Positions 27,162 through 35,656 of a stretch of 64,000 bases of DNA are shown here, piece after piece. The notes beneath the pieces are model-generated. The model worked only from the letters and a program-made list of their open reading frames with translations. It searched no databases and was not told the DNA's origin. Made by a program: the position numbers and the translations under genes. This DNA comes from Eubacteriales bacterium (GTDB lineage: Bacteria; Bacillota; Clostridia; Lachnospirales; Lachnospiraceae), in NCBI GenBank assembly GCA_030524545.1, contig JAUNGM010000003.1, forward strand, positions 75,632 to 139,631. The letters are read 5' to 3'. How positions within the stretch are numbered: the first letter of the stretch is position 1; each line of letters opens with the position of its first letter.

Positions 27162-27671
27162 ATGGAAGATTTTTTGAAGGTTGGAGTCATCACTACCACC
27201 CACGGGGTGCGCGGTGAAGTCAAAGTATATCCCACGACAGATGATGCGGAGCGTTTTCTGGATCTGGAATATGTACTTCTGGATACAGGAAAGGAGCTTC
27301 GGAAGCTTACCATTCAGAATGTGAAATTTTTTAAGAATCTTGCCATTCTGAAATTTGAAGAGATTAATAATATCAATGATATCGAAATGTACAAAGGACG
27401 CGACTTGTGGATTCCGCGGGAAGAAGGGCAGGAACTCGGTGAGGACGAATATTATATCGCAGACCTGTTGGGATTGGAAGTCTATCTGGAGGACGGAAGC
27501 AGATTCGGAACTTTGAAGGATGTCATGGAGACAGGCGCAAATGACGTATATATTGTAACCCGTATGGACGGCAGTGAGGTGCTGCTTCCGGCAATCGGGG
27601 ACTGCATTCGGGAAATCGACCTTGATGCCAACCGAATGACTGTACACTTGATGAAAGGGCTTTTAGAATGA
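27162..27671 (+). CDS. rimM: Ribosome maturation factor RimM
   Basis: A 169-residue RimM, which binds S19 and helps mature the 30S head. It starts MEDFLKVGVITTTHGVRGEVKVYPTTDD, the family hallmark, and has the PRC-barrel part DEYYIADLLGLEVYLEDG ... GANDVYIVTR ... LLPAIGDCIREIDL. The ATG at 27162 gives this conserved start; the upstream in-frame ATG at 27120 lies inside the hairpin region. The stop overlaps trmD by 4 bases. Confidence 0.96.
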   Translation: MEDFLKVGVITTTHGVRGEVKVYPTTDDAERFLDLEYVLLDTGKELRKLTIQNVKFFKNLAILKFEEINNINDIEMYKGRDLWIPREEGQELGEDEYYIADLLGLEVYLEDGSRFGTLKDVMETGANDVYIVTRMDGSEVLLPAIGDCIREIDLDANRMTVHLMKGLLE

Positions 27672-28459
27672 ATTATCATGTGTTGACCTTATTCCCGGAG
27701 ATGATCCTTGCGGGAATGAATACCAGCATTACAGGCCGTGCGATCACAAAGGGACTGCTGTCCATTGAAGCGGTGAATATCCGTGATTTTGCATTTAACA
27801 AGCATCAGAAAGTGGATGATTACCCATATGGAGGCGGAGCCGGAATGCTGATGCAGGCAGAGCCGGTCTATCTGGCATATGCGTCTGTTGCAGAACGTAT
27901 CGGCAAAAGGCCAAGAGTCGTTTTTTTAACCCCGCAGGGAACCGTATTTAATCAATCTATGGCAAAGGAAATGGCAGAAGAGGAAGACCTTGTTTTTTTA
28001 TGCGGCCATTATGAGGGAATTGATGAGCGGGTACTGGAGGAAATCGTTACGGATTATGTGTCCATCGGAGATTACGTACTTACCGGAGGAGAGCTTCCTG
28101 CAATGGTCATGATGGATTCTATTTCCAGAATGGTCCCCGGAGTTTTGAATAACCAGGAATCCGGCGAGACGGAATCCTTTGCCGGAAATCTTCTGGAATA
28201 TCCGCAATACAGCCGCCCGGAGGAATGGCACGGCAAAAAGGTGCCGGAAGTGCTTCTTTCCGGCCATCATGCCAACATTGAGAAATGGCGGAGAGGACAG
28301 TCTGTTCTTCGTACTGCCAAATGGCGGCCGGATCTTTTAAAAAAAGCAGACCTGACAAACAAAGAGTGGAATGAGATACGACAGTGGCGAAAACAATGGA
28401 AAGCCGAAGCTGACCAGATAGGCCAACCGGAACAGGTATGTGAACCACAACAGAAATAG
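27668..28459 (+). CDS. trmD: tRNA (guanine-N1)-methyltransferase TrmD
   Basis: A 263-residue SPOUT methyltransferase that makes m1G37 in tRNA with S-adenosylmethionine, preventing frameshifts. It starts [12 protein letters not shown], has [29 protein letters not shown] and [19 protein letters not shown] (the knot), and a C-terminal helical domain ([19 protein letters not shown]). It overlaps rimM (ATGA). It is followed by queA and not by the commonly adjacent rplS. Confidence 0.97.
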   Translation: MNYHVLTLFPEMILAGMNTSITGRAITKGLLSIEAVNIRDFAFNKHQKVDDYPYGGGAGMLMQAEPVYLAYASVAERIGKRPRVVFLTPQGTVFNQSMAKEMAEEEDLVFLCGHYEGIDERVLEEIVTDYVSIGDYVLTGGELPAMVMMDSISRMVPGVLNNQESGETESFAGNLLEYPQYSRPEEWHGKKVPEVLLSGHHANIEKWRRGQSVLRTAKWRPDLLKKADLTNKEWNEIRQWRKQWKAEADQIGQPEQVCEPQQK

Positions 28460-28470
28460 AGGAGTTAGTT

Positions 28471-29496
28471 ATGAAAACAGCGGATTTTTATTATGATCTT
28501 CCCCAGGAGCTGATTGCCCAGGATCCTCTGGAGGACAGAAGTTCATCCAGGCTGATGCATCTTTCCCTGAAAGACGGAAGTCTGGAGCATCGGCATTTTT
28601 CAGACATTCTGGATTATCTGCATGCCGGTGACTGTCTCGTTATTAATGATACAAAGGTCATTCCTGCGCGTCTGTACGGTCATAAAGAAGATACAGGTGC
28701 GGTCATTGAGATCCTTCTTTTAAAAAGAAAAGAGAATGACATCTGGGAGTGTCTTGTAAAGCCGGGCAAAAAAGCCCGCCCAGGTGCCAGGATCACATTC
28801 GGGAACGGCATTTTGAAGGGCGAGATCATTGATGTGGTAGAAGAAGGCAACCGCCTGATCCGGTTCCATTATGAAGGAATTTTTGAGGAAATCCTGGATC
28901 AGCTTGGAGAGATGCCGCTGCCGCCGTACATTACCCATAAGTTGAAGGACAAGAACCGCTATCAGACCGTTTATGCCAAAAACGAAGGTTCTGCGGCAGC
29001 ACCGACGGCAGGACTGCATTTTACAAAGGAACTGCTGGCGGAAGTGGAGGCCAGAGGAATTAAGATTGCCCATGTGACCCTTCATGTAGGACTTGGTACT
29101 TTTCGTCCTGTGAAAGTGGATGATGTGGAAAGCCACCATATGCATTCGGAATTTTACGTGGTGGAGGAAGATCAGGCGAAGCTGATCAATGAGACGAAGA
29201 AAAACGGAGGAAGAGTTATCTCCGTGGGAACCACAAGCTGCAGGACTTTGGAGTCAGCAGCAGGGGAAGACGGAATACTGCGTGCGGGAAGCGGTTGGAC
29301 GGAAATCTTTATTTATCCGGGATATTCGTTTAAGATGATCGATGGGCTGATCACCAACTTTCATCTTCCGGAGTCCACACTTCTGATGCTGGTGTCCGCA
29401 CTGGCCGGGAAAGAACATATTATGAAAGCCTATGAAGAGGCAGTAAAGGAACGGTATCGGTTTTTCTCTTTCGGGGATGCCATGCTTATCGTTTAA
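28471..29496 (+). CDS. queA: S-adenosylmethionine:tRNA ribosyltransferase-isomerase QueA
   Basis: A 341-residue QueA, which forms epoxyqueuosine in tRNA from preQ1 and SAM. Motifs: [88 protein letters not shown] and [24 protein letters not shown] site precedes the ATG; trmD ends 11 bases upstream. It is the last host gene before the prophage. Confidence 0.97.
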   Translation: MKTADFYYDLPQELIAQDPLEDRSSSRLMHLSLKDGSLEHRHFSDILDYLHAGDCLVINDTKVIPARLYGHKEDTGAVIEILLLKRKENDIWECLVKPGKKARPGARITFGNGILKGEIIDVVEEGNRLIRFHYEGIFEEILDQLGEMPLPPYITHKLKDKNRYQTVYAKNEGSAAAPTAGLHFTKELLAEVEARGIKIAHVTLHVGLGTFRPVKVDDVESHHMHSEFYVVEEDQAKLINETKKNGGRVISVGTTSCRTLESAAGEDGILRAGSGWTEIFIYPGYSFKMIDGLITNFHLPESTLLMLVSALAGKEHIMKAYEEAVKERYRFFSFGDAMLIV

Positions 29497-29534
29497 CATC
29501 GTTTTTTAACATTTGTTAGGTTCAGAGAATGAGA

Positions 29535-29563
29535 AAAGGACAGTGAAAGACCTGTCCTTTTTT
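29535..29563. terminator. Bidirectional terminator between queA and the prophage integrase
   Basis: AAAGGACAG (29535-29543) and CTGTCCTTT (29552-29560) form a 9-bp stem with an 8-base loop. It is flanked by A on the left and T on the right, so it can end queA and the convergent recombinase gene. Confidence 0.88.
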
Positions 29564-29570
29564 GATGTGA

Positions 29571-31325
29571 TTATTTATGATGCGACATATCAGCGTAGAT
29601 AAACTTATGAGAAAGCCCGTTTTTGAAGATGATAGAAGATACCCTCCCGTCTGCCACATAAACGGAGTCGAGAATCGTACTCATATATGTTTTGAGGATC
29701 TCCGGTGATACGTTGGCGGCAAGGTTCTTGAAATAGATATACTCTTTGTCCTGCAATTCCTTCTGTATGAGAAGGTGGCTGGCCTGTTTAATAAAATCTT
29801 CATCCGAAAGCACGGAATCAGAATTTTTTGTCATCATACCAAGCTGTGCATTAATATCAACAAGGCGTTTGGTGATGTCTGCTTTCCTCAAAATGAAATC
29901 CTTTTCCGACATAGCATTTTCAGAATATAGGTATAAATCCTGAAGCCTATGGAGGGCGCGTTCCTGTTTCTCCTTTTCTTTCCGAAGGGCGTTGAGTTCC
30001 GGATTCACAGCAGCTTTTTTCTTCCGTGGTTTTTTGATGGAGAACACAAAGGAACTGTCAGAACCGTACCGGGATAACAGGTTGAAGAAATCGTTCAGTC
30101 CGTCCTGCTCGATGTGAGAAACACCTGAAAAGGTATTGCCATGCAGGAGATGCTTTTCCAGTTCTTCCGGCGTATGGATTTTGGAGAAGATTTTCTTCGC
30201 ATTGAGCATATTCAGTATATAATTGATAACAAATTCCCCGATGATAAGGTCGTTCACGGAAGGATTATCGCATTCATCGGATTTGCGCTTTATAGGGCAT
30301 GTATAGATGGATGTGCGGTAGCCGTCTGCGTGCTTCCTTCCAGGGGTGGAGACAAACTTGTTTCCACATTTTCCACAGAAAGCAATTCCGGAGAAAATAT
30401 GAATATTATTCCGTTTGCATTGCTTTCCTGCAGAATTTCTCTGCCGGCTGTTTTCATTGAGGATGGAGAGCATTTTTTCGTGTTCCTCTAGGGTAAAGAT
30501 TGCCGGATGATGGTCCGGTATCATAACCCATTCATCTTCCGGATTGATAGTCCGGTTTTCTGTTCCTTTATAACGGTTATATCTGTATATCCCGGCGTAA
30601 AAGGGGCTGGATGTAATAATCCAGACCGCAGTAGGAGTCCAGGCTACACCGGCCCGTGTGACATATCCTGCGGCGTTCAGCATTCTTGCCGTGCCGGTGA
30701 GGGATTTATTTGAGAGATAATCGTCTTTGATCATCCGGCATATTGACGCCTCATCTTCCCGGATGGAGAAGGTCATGCTGTCCGGATCGTAGTCATAACC
30801 GAAGGGGATTCTTCCGCCATTCCACAATCCGTTGTTTGCCCTGGATATCATTGTTGCGGTGACACGTTCGGAGGTCATGTTCCGTTCCAATTCCGCAAAG
30901 ACAAGGATGATTTTGAGCATAGCCTCGCCAATCGCAGTGGAGGTGTCAAACTGCTCGTTTTTGCTTACAAACGTTACTCGGAGTGATTGGAGTTCCTCAT
31001 ACATTTCTGCAAAATCAAGGAGGTTCCTTGAAATTCTGTCAATTTTCCATACAAGCACATGAGTAAACTCACCCTTCCTGATCCGCCCCATCATATCCTG
31101 AAAAGCCGGACGGTCAGTATTCTTTCCAGAATATCCGGCATCCTCGAATATTTCATAATTATCCGTGCCGAGGATGAGACCGCAGTATGCAATAAGGTCC
31201 TTCCTCTGCATAGGGAGAGAGTCTTTATCAACCTGATATGAAGTTGATACACGGAGGTAAATAGCTACTTTAGTGGTCCGTGCAAGGCTGTTCATTGCGT
31301 TTCTAGTAGGTTTTTTCCTTGCCAT
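29571..31325 (-). CDS. Large serine recombinase (prophage integrase)
   Basis: A 584-residue large serine integrase. The catalytic domain has VAIYLRVSTSYQ with nucleophile Ser27, then DAGYSGKNTDRPAFQDMM, LVWKIDRISRN and GEAMLKIILVFAELERNMTSERV. The recombinase domain follows (GRIPFGYDYDPDSM ... GIYRYNRYKG). A zinc ribbon (CGKCGNKFVS ... YTCPIKRKSDEC) and a coiled coil near residues 450-520 (ALRKEKEKQERALHRLQ) complete it. It catalyses site-specific insertion between attP and attB and needs no host factors. The start ATG at 31325 has a GAGG site. Its position at the prophage end, facing queA, marks it as the integrase. Confidence 0.95.
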   Translation of the reverse strand: MARKKPTRNAMNSLARTTKVAIYLRVSTSYQVDKDSLPMQRKDLIAYCGLILGTDNYEIFEDAGYSGKNTDRPAFQDMMGRIRKGEFTHVLVWKIDRISRNLLDFAEMYEELQSLRVTFVSKNEQFDTSTAIGEAMLKIILVFAELERNMTSERVTATMISRANNGLWNGGRIPFGYDYDPDSMTFSIREDEASICRMIKDDYLSNKSLTGTARMLNAAGYVTRAGVAWTPTAVWIITSSPFYAGIYRYNRYKGTENRTINPEDEWVMIPDHHPAIFTLEEHEKMLSILNENSRQRNSAGKQCKRNNIHIFSGIAFCGKCGNKFVSTPGRKHADGYRTSIYTCPIKRKSDECDNPSVNDLIIGEFVINYILNMLNAKKIFSKIHTPEELEKHLLHGNTFSGVSHIEQDGLNDFFNLLSRYGSDSSFVFSIKKPRKKKAAVNPELNALRKEKEKQERALHRLQDLYLYSENAMSEKDFILRKADITKRLVDINAQLGMMTKNSDSVLSDEDFIKQASHLLIQKELQDKEYIYFKNLAANVSPEILKTYMSTILDSVYVADGRVSSIIFKNGLSHKFIYADMSHHK

Positions 31326-31350
31326 GATAATTTCCTCACTTGCGAAAAGA

Positions 31351-31367
31351 AAGCCCCTGCACGGGGC
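31351..31367 (-). terminator. Terminator between the small phage ORF and the integrase
   Basis: On the minus strand, AGCCCC GTGCA GGGGCT is followed by TTCTTTT. It lies between the 54-residue ORF and the recombinase start, so integrase expression may depend on readthrough. Confidence 0.65.
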
Positions 31368-31372
31368 TGTCC

Positions 31373-31537
31373 TTAAATGATTTGGGGTACATATTTATTG
31401 AGTGCCGACCATACAATCTGCCTGTCGCCTTTGCTTGCAAGCTGATAACAGGCAAGGAGTCTTTGGAGTTCCAAAACAAAAGCATCGTGTTCTGGAATAT
31501 AGGGTTCCTGCGGTGTGATAGTGATGCGTTCCGTCAT
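31373..31537 (-). CDS. Small phage protein, 54 residues
   Basis: The minus strand encodes MTERITITPQEPYIPEHDAF, then a helical segment LELQRLLACYQLASKGDRQ and IVWSALNKYVPQII. The ATG at 31537 has a perfect GGGAGG site 8 bases upstream. It sits between the repressor and the serine integrase on the same strand. Size and position would suit a recombination directionality factor or a repressor-linked protein, but no known family was recognised. It is too short to be judged alone; the start signal and codon pattern support it as real. Confidence 0.75.
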   Translation of the reverse strand: MTERITITPQEPYIPEHDAFVLELQRLLACYQLASKGDRQIVWSALNKYVPQII

Positions 31538-31593
31538 GATTTATTTCCTCCCGTGTTTATTTTTCCTGTAATATTCCAAATATTCTGCTGATA

Positions 31594-31947
31594 TTATGCT
31601 TTCTTACTATCTGCATACTTTTCCGGTACAACCATGTGGGTACGCAGAAAATCCTTGCACATCTGCTGACGATCTTCGGGGATGTGGGAGATAATCTCAA
31701 CCCATTCCTCGTCTATATTCAACTCATTTTTATGAGTATCAGCATATGGCGCCTGACCTTTCCCGTAAATCAGTTCGTCCGTGCTGATTTGGAGATATTC
31801 AGCTATTTGCATAACAATATCCAGTTTAGGGTATCCCCCAATTTTCCAGGTTCCAGTATTGCCGCTTGCCCGGCCAAGTTCCTTGAGAACATTGGTGATA
31901 TTTGTCCCGTGCCGCTCACAGGCAGCCTTGAAATTATCGTAGAACAT
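31594..31947 (-). CDS. CI-like prophage repressor (XRE family HTH)
   Basis: A 117-residue DNA-binding protein with an N-terminal XRE-type helix-turn-helix (FKAACERHGTNITNVLKELG ... TGTWKIGGYPKLDIVMQIAEYLQISTDELIYG). The C-terminal part (EEWVEIISHIPEDRQQMCKDF) is short and lacks a LexA-like protease, so induction probably works differently from lambda CI. It is divergent from the Cro-like gene across a 181-base switch region with matching operators. It is read from the ATG at 31947 with an AAGGAGGT site. Confidence 0.88.
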   Translation of the reverse strand: MFYDNFKAACERHGTNITNVLKELGRASGNTGTWKIGGYPKLDIVMQIAEYLQISTDELIYGKGQAPYADTHKNELNIDEEWVEIISHIPEDRQQMCKDFLRTHMVVPEKYADSKKA

Positions 31948-32128
31948 AGTACCTCCTTAAAAAAAAGTTCAGTAAACTGAGTTTTAGGTATTGACCTACT
32001 CGGTTTAATGAGTTATTATAACAAATGTAAGATGATTTTAAAGATTGATTTAAAGATGAAAAAAGAGTTTAAATCAATCTTCATTTTAAAGCAAAATCAC
32101 CGAGATGTAAAGAAAGGAGCGAAAAGAT
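31948..32128. promoter_or_regulatory. Lysogeny switch: divergent promoter with paired operators
   Basis: Rightward promoter: TTGACC (31991-31996), 17 bases, TATTAT (32014-32019). Operator-like sites are TCAGTAAACTGA (31969-31980; reverse complement TCAGTTTACTGA) and TCGGTTTAATGA (32000-32011). The second matches the first at 10 of 12 bases and lies between the -35 and -10 boxes. Downstream, AAGATTGATTTAAA (32041-32054) and TTTAAATCAATCTT (32068-32081) form a perfect 14-bp inverted repeat with a 13-base loop, in the 5' leader of the Cro-like gene. Confidence 0.7.
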
Positions 32129-32332
32129 ATGGCAGAAAAATTGTCTCCATGGTGCAAGCGGGCGAAGATCGCAATGATCAAAAAAGATATTGCAGTCAAT
32201 GACCTTTCTGCCGAGTTGGAATATAACCGGTCGTATATATCATCTGTGTTAAATGGCCGGGTGATAAGCCCTCCGGTGCGAAAGCGTATCAGTGATTTTT
32301 TGAACATATCCGATTCGGATGATGAAGATTGA
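32129..32332 (+). CDS. Cro-like HTH protein
   Basis: A 67-residue protein consisting of one helix-turn-helix: CKRAKIAMIKKDIAVNDLSA, then ELEYNRSYISSVLNGRV and an acidic tail SDSDDED. It is divergent from the repressor and is the first gene rightward, the normal Cro or early-activator position. The ATG at 32129 follows AAAGGAG. Confidence 0.85.
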   Translation: MAEKLSPWCKRAKIAMIKKDIAVNDLSAELEYNRSYISSVLNGRVISPPVRKRISDFLNISDSDDED

Positions 32333-32370
32333 ACCTGATCTTATTATAGAGCAATGGAGGCGAAAAGAAC

Positions 32371-32859
32371 ATGGAGCGTGGCTATATAGAAGGTAAGGAA
32401 AACATCTATCTTGCCTGCCGGAAAAGGGCCGCAGAATACAACGACAAGCTGAATAGCAGGGAGATGGCGGCAGAACTGCTCGGATTTTCCACATCTACTC
32501 TGGCCAATTATGAGTTGGGCGTCACAAAGAACGTACCGCCTGACAGTGTGGTGATGATGAGCGACTTGTACAGACAGCCGGAATTAAAAAATTATTACTG
32601 CAAGCACGAATGTCCGATAGGTAAAAATCTTCCAATGGCAACAAAGGAAAGCGGGCTGCAGGGGATTACTGTTAAAATTCTGAACAGCCTGGATGATGAA
32701 GAAATAAAGGGCATGAAGAAAAGTCTGTTGTCTATAGCGGCTGATGGAGAGATAACACCGGACGAGCAGGATGAATTTGACAGAATAGTAAAGACATTGG
32801 AAACACTGGAAAAAGCGATTTCAGAGTTAAGAATACTGGCGGAGAAATACCAGAAATAA
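32371..32859 (+). CDS. XRE-type HTH phage regulator
   Basis: A 162-residue protein with an N-terminal HTH (ENIYLACRKRAAEYNDKLNS, REMAAELLGFSTSTLANYELG). Its middle has a Cys/His pair YYCKHECPIG, and its C-terminus is a charged coiled coil (EFDRIVKTLETLEKAISELR). It is probably an early regulator. TGGAGG precedes the ATG. Genes of this type are common after cro in Firmicute phages; the target is unknown. Confidence 0.8.
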   Translation: MERGYIEGKENIYLACRKRAAEYNDKLNSREMAAELLGFSTSTLANYELGVTKNVPPDSVVMMSDLYRQPELKNYYCKHECPIGKNLPMATKESGLQGITVKILNSLDDEEIKGMKKSLLSIAADGEITPDEQDEFDRIVKTLETLEKAISELRILAEKYQK

Positions 32860-32873
32860 AAAGGGTGATGGAT

Positions 32874-33023
32874 ATGGAACTGAAGGAAAGGCTGGCAAAG
32901 ATATTAAAAAACAGGTATGGCATTGAAAGCACCGAGGATTTGCTGAAAGCGCTGGATGAATTGCCGGAACTTGACTTTGGGATATTTGTCAGCCAGCAGG
33001 GGGAGGATGCGAAAAGTGCGTAG
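32874..33023 (+). CDS. Small phage protein, 49 residues
   Basis: A short ORF encoding MELKERLAKILKNRYGIEST, EDLLKALDELPELDFGIFVS and a short tail ending DAKSA. It is predicted helical and acidic. The ATG at 32874 lies 8 bases after AGGG; an in-frame ATG at 32868 is possible. The stop overlaps the start of the hydrolase gene, and its last codons carry that gene's ribosome site. No family was recognised. Confidence 0.65.
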   Translation: MELKERLAKILKNRYGIESTEDLLKALDELPELDFGIFVSQQGEDAKSA

Positions 33024-33588
33024 GAGGACACGGAGAAAACTGAAAGTGGTTGCGGTTGATGCAGCCATGTTATTTTTAGCATCTCAGTTGACGGTTGTTC
33101 TTCATGACGATGCAGGCAGCATGGCAGCGCCGGATCAGTCTGGGGTGCGGGTAGAGGCGGCAGTGTTGGATGAGCAGCCGGAGGAAAATAAGGAATCTGA
33201 AACCAGTTTTTTTGTATATAGCCGGGACTGGGATTCGGAAGATGGAGAAATCCTTCTTAAAATCGCTATGGCAGAAGCGGAAGGCGAGGGCGTGGAAGGA
33301 AAAGCCTATGTGATGATGGTGGTTCTGAACAGGGTATGGTCCGACGATTTCCCAGGAACGATTAAAGACGTGGTTTTCCAGGACGGACAGTTTACACCTA
33401 TAGAAGATGGTGGGCGGTACTGGACGACAGAGCCGGATGCGGAATGCTACGAAGCATACAAAATGGTTCTTCAAGGGTGGGACAAGAGCGAGGGCGCTTT
33501 ATACTTCTGCGCCGATAGATGCAGTAGTTGGATGGAGAAAAATACGGAGTATTTGTATACGGTTGGAAATCATAGCTTTTACAGATAA
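33016..33588 (+). CDS. SleB-like cell wall hydrolase (Hydrolase_2)
   Basis: A 190-residue protein from the GTG at 33016 (GGAGG 9 bases upstream; an ATG at 33007 would abut the ribosome site). Basic RRRTRRK leads into a hydrophobic segment (VDAAMLFLASQLTVVL), an anchor or signal. The catalytic domain has LLKIAMAEAEGEGVEGKAYV, MMVVLNRVWSDDFPGTIKDV and FQDGQFTPIEDGG, as in SleB/CwlJ-type peptidoglycan lytic enzymes; the Glu in AEAEGEG is the probable catalytic acid. Being in the early region next to regulators, and not in the lysis module, it may be expressed in the lysogen. Confidence 0.83.
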   Translation: MRRRTRRKLKVVAVDAAMLFLASQLTVVLHDDAGSMAAPDQSGVRVEAAVLDEQPEENKESETSFFVYSRDWDSEDGEILLKIAMAEAEGEGVEGKAYVMMVVLNRVWSDDFPGTIKDVVFQDGQFTPIEDGGRYWTTEPDAECYEAYKMVLQGWDKSEGALYFCADRCSSWMEKNTEYLYTVGNHSFYR

Positions 33589-33604
33589 GCGGAGGAAAAG
33601 AAAA

Positions 33605-33826
33605 ATGTTGGAAAAGTGGCTTGTGAGACATTGGAAAGCATTATGTTCCGGGTGCATCCTTACAGGAATTGCAATCAGGATTGCGTATGCAGAGCGTGGA
33701 TATATGGCTTTTGGGAGTGAATGGCTGATTATTCCGGTAGCATTTGCAATAGAACGCTTTGCCCGAAATAAAAGCCGGAGCAGGGGGAAAAGATGCAGGA
33801 CTATGAACAGATCAGGCAGGAGTTAG
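33605..33826 (+). CDS. Small membrane-associated phage protein
   Basis: A 73-residue protein: MLEKWLVRHWKALCSGCILT, a hydrophobic stretch (WLIIPVAFAIERFA) and a very basic tail (RNKSRSRGKRCRTMNRSGRS). The ATG at 33605 has GGAGG 10 bases upstream. It overlaps the next gene by 34 bases. Predicted topology is one or two short membrane helices; the function is unknown. Confidence 0.65.
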   Translation: MLEKWLVRHWKALCSGCILTGIAIRIAYAERGYMAFGSEWLIIPVAFAIERFARNKSRSRGKRCRTMNRSGRS

Positions 33827-34020
33827 AAGAAAAGGGCTATAAATTAAGCGATGCAGAGTTTGCGAGTATGGTGGAGTACGCCAGGAGAAAGGCAAAAGTA
33901 GCTGGGAAAGATGAGAGTTACCTTTCATTGTTACTACCGGATGTCATAGAAGAATATTATTTCAGGATGTTCATAAATGCGGTCAGTAGTTTACGGATGA
34001 TGGAAGGCTCAAATATATAG
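33793..34020 (+). CDS. Small phage protein, 75 residues
   Basis: A 75-residue, helical protein (MQDYEQIRQELEEKGYKLSD, then AEFASMVEYARRKAKVAGKD) with no recognised domain. It starts at ATG 33793 after AGGGGG, inside the end of the previous gene. It is followed closely by the recombination genes. Function unknown. Confidence 0.7.
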   Translation: MQDYEQIRQELEEKGYKLSDAEFASMVEYARRKAKVAGKDESYLSLLLPDVIEEYYFRMFINAVSSLRMMEGSNI

Positions 34021-34040
34021 AAAAGAGGAGGCACAACACA

Positions 34041-34925
34041 ATGAATGAAGTAACAAATGTTGATTTTACAAGGCAGGCGCAGGAAAGCGCACAGATGCAG
34101 GCACCGAGAACGTCGCAGACTGAAATGATGGTAACGAGGCAGGCACAGGAGGTGCAGGTCGCAATGCTTGCTGCCAAGAAGTTTCCGAGAGATCAGGTTG
34201 TTGCATTCAACAATATCATCCGGGCGTGCCAGAGAATGAAGCTGGCAGAAAGTTCTATGTATGAATATCCCAGGGGAGGAGAAAAAATCACCGGCCCGTC
34301 AATCAGGCTGGCAGAAGCAATCGCACAGAACTGGGGAAACATTGATTTTGGCTTTATGGAGCTGGAACAGAGAAACGGCGTGAGCCAGGTCATGGCATAT
34401 GCATGGGATTTGGAAACCAATGCGAGGCAGACAAAACTTTTCAGCGTTCCCCACATCCGGCATACAAGAAAAGGGGATTATCCTTTGACAGATCCCAGGG
34501 ATATTTATGAACTGGTGGCAAACCAGGCGGCAAGAAGGGTACGGGCATGTATTCTTGGGATTATTCCGGGGGATGTTGTGGAGGCGGCTGTAGAGCGGTG
34601 CAATAAGACACTCCGGGAAGGATACGAGGAGCCGCTTGTTGACAGGGTGCGGACTATGGCGAGGGCATTTGAAAAAGATTTTTCCGTGACATTGCCGATG
34701 CTGGAAAAATATCTTGGATGCCGGAGCGATGCATTTTCTGAAAATGATTTTGTCCGGCTGAAAAAGGTATACATAGCCCTCCGGGATGGGATGGCCAAGC
34801 GTGAGGATTACTTTGAAATTGCCCTTCCTGCCGACGAATCAGAGATCAGCGACCCGTTTGACGGCGGAAAGAAGCAGGAGGAAAAGAAGGGTGCAAAGAA
34901 AGAGGCGGTAAAAGATGGAAATTAA
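34041..34925 (+). CDS. Putative phage recombination protein (single-strand annealing candidate)
   Basis: A 294-residue protein. The conserved block AMLAAKKFPRDQVVAFNNII, EYPRGGEKITGPSIRLAEAI, AQNWGNIDFGFMELEQRNG and QAARRVRACILGIIPGDVVE is widespread in phages and usually unannotated. The GGEKITGPSIRLAE motif and its position directly before a RecE-like nuclease suggest an annealing role like RecT/Erf, though similarity to RecT itself is not obvious. It overlaps the nuclease start by 11 bases. Its function is inferred from context. Confidence 0.65.
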   Translation: MNEVTNVDFTRQAQESAQMQAPRTSQTEMMVTRQAQEVQVAMLAAKKFPRDQVVAFNNIIRACQRMKLAESSMYEYPRGGEKITGPSIRLAEAIAQNWGNIDFGFMELEQRNGVSQVMAYAWDLETNARQTKLFSVPHIRHTRKGDYPLTDPRDIYELVANQAARRVRACILGIIPGDVVEAAVERCNKTLREGYEEPLVDRVRTMARAFEKDFSVTLPMLEKYLGCRSDAFSENDFVRLKKVYIALRDGMAKREDYFEIALPADESEISDPFDGGKKQEEKKGAKKEAVKDGN

Positions 34926-35652
34926 TCAGGACAATTATTATAGCGAAGATGCGAGCAGAGAATTTTTCTCTGTTTCGCAATATAAATCCTTCATGAGTTG
35001 CGAAGCAAGGGCGATGGCTGAGATTTCCGGAGAGTATACGAGGCCGACAACAAAGGCATTGTTGGTTGGAAGTTTTGTAGACCGCTATTTTGAGGGTACG
35101 CTGGGTGAATTTATGAAAGAAAATCCGGGAATATATACCAGGCGCCGGGAACTGCGGGCAGAATTTAAGAGGGCGAATCAGATCATTGAGATTGTGAAAA
35201 CAGACCCTAAATTTATGGATTCCATGAGCGGGGAGAAACAGAGGATTTTCACCTTCGAGATGTTCGGGGTAAAGTGGAAAATCAAACTGGACAGTTATAA
35301 TCCCGGAAAAGCTATCACGGATTTGAAGGTGGTTGCCAGGATGGATAAGTTGCCGTTGTGGAGATACGACATTCAGGGGGCGGTTTATCAGAAAGGCGTG
35401 GAAATATGCACGGGAAATAGGCTTCCTTTTTACCTGGCGGTGGTGACAAAGGAAAAAGTGCTTGACCGGGATATATGGCAGATACCACAGTCCACTCTTG
35501 ATTTTGCATTGCGGCAGGTGGAGGAAAACATCGGGAGATATGCGGATATAAAAGAGGGGCGCATTGAGCCGGATCACTGCGGTAAATGTGATTACTGCAA
35601 AAGCATCAAAAAGGCACGGGTGCGTAATTATAACGAATTATTGGAGGCGTAA
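34915..35652 (+). CDS. PD-(D/E)XK nuclease (RecE/DUF3799-like)
   Basis: A 245-residue exonuclease-type protein. The N-terminal SVSQYKSFMSCEARAMAEI and ALLVGSFVDRYFEG are typical of phage RecE-like nucleases. The active site fits KIKLDSYNPGKAITDLKVV (D ... D-x-K). The C-terminal HCGKCDYCKS could form, with the upstream Cys, a small metal or Fe-S site as in Cas4/AddB relatives. It probably resects phage DNA ends for the protein encoded just upstream. Confidence 0.82.
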   Translation: MEINQDNYYSEDASREFFSVSQYKSFMSCEARAMAEISGEYTRPTTKALLVGSFVDRYFEGTLGEFMKENPGIYTRRRELRAEFKRANQIIEIVKTDPKFMDSMSGEKQRIFTFEMFGVKWKIKLDSYNPGKAITDLKVVARMDKLPLWRYDIQGAVYQKGVEICTGNRLPFYLAVVTKEKVLDRDIWQIPQSTLDFALRQVEENIGRYADIKEGRIEPDHCGKCDYCKSIKKARVRNYNELLEA

Positions 35653-35656
35653 GGGC

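Noticed and set aside
26880..27647. Minus-strand frame opposite khpA and rimM
   Set aside because: It spans two well-identified genes and lacks domain features.
34846..35577. Minus-strand frame opposite the nuclease gene
   Set aside because: No ribosome site, no domain; it mirrors the real plus-strand gene.
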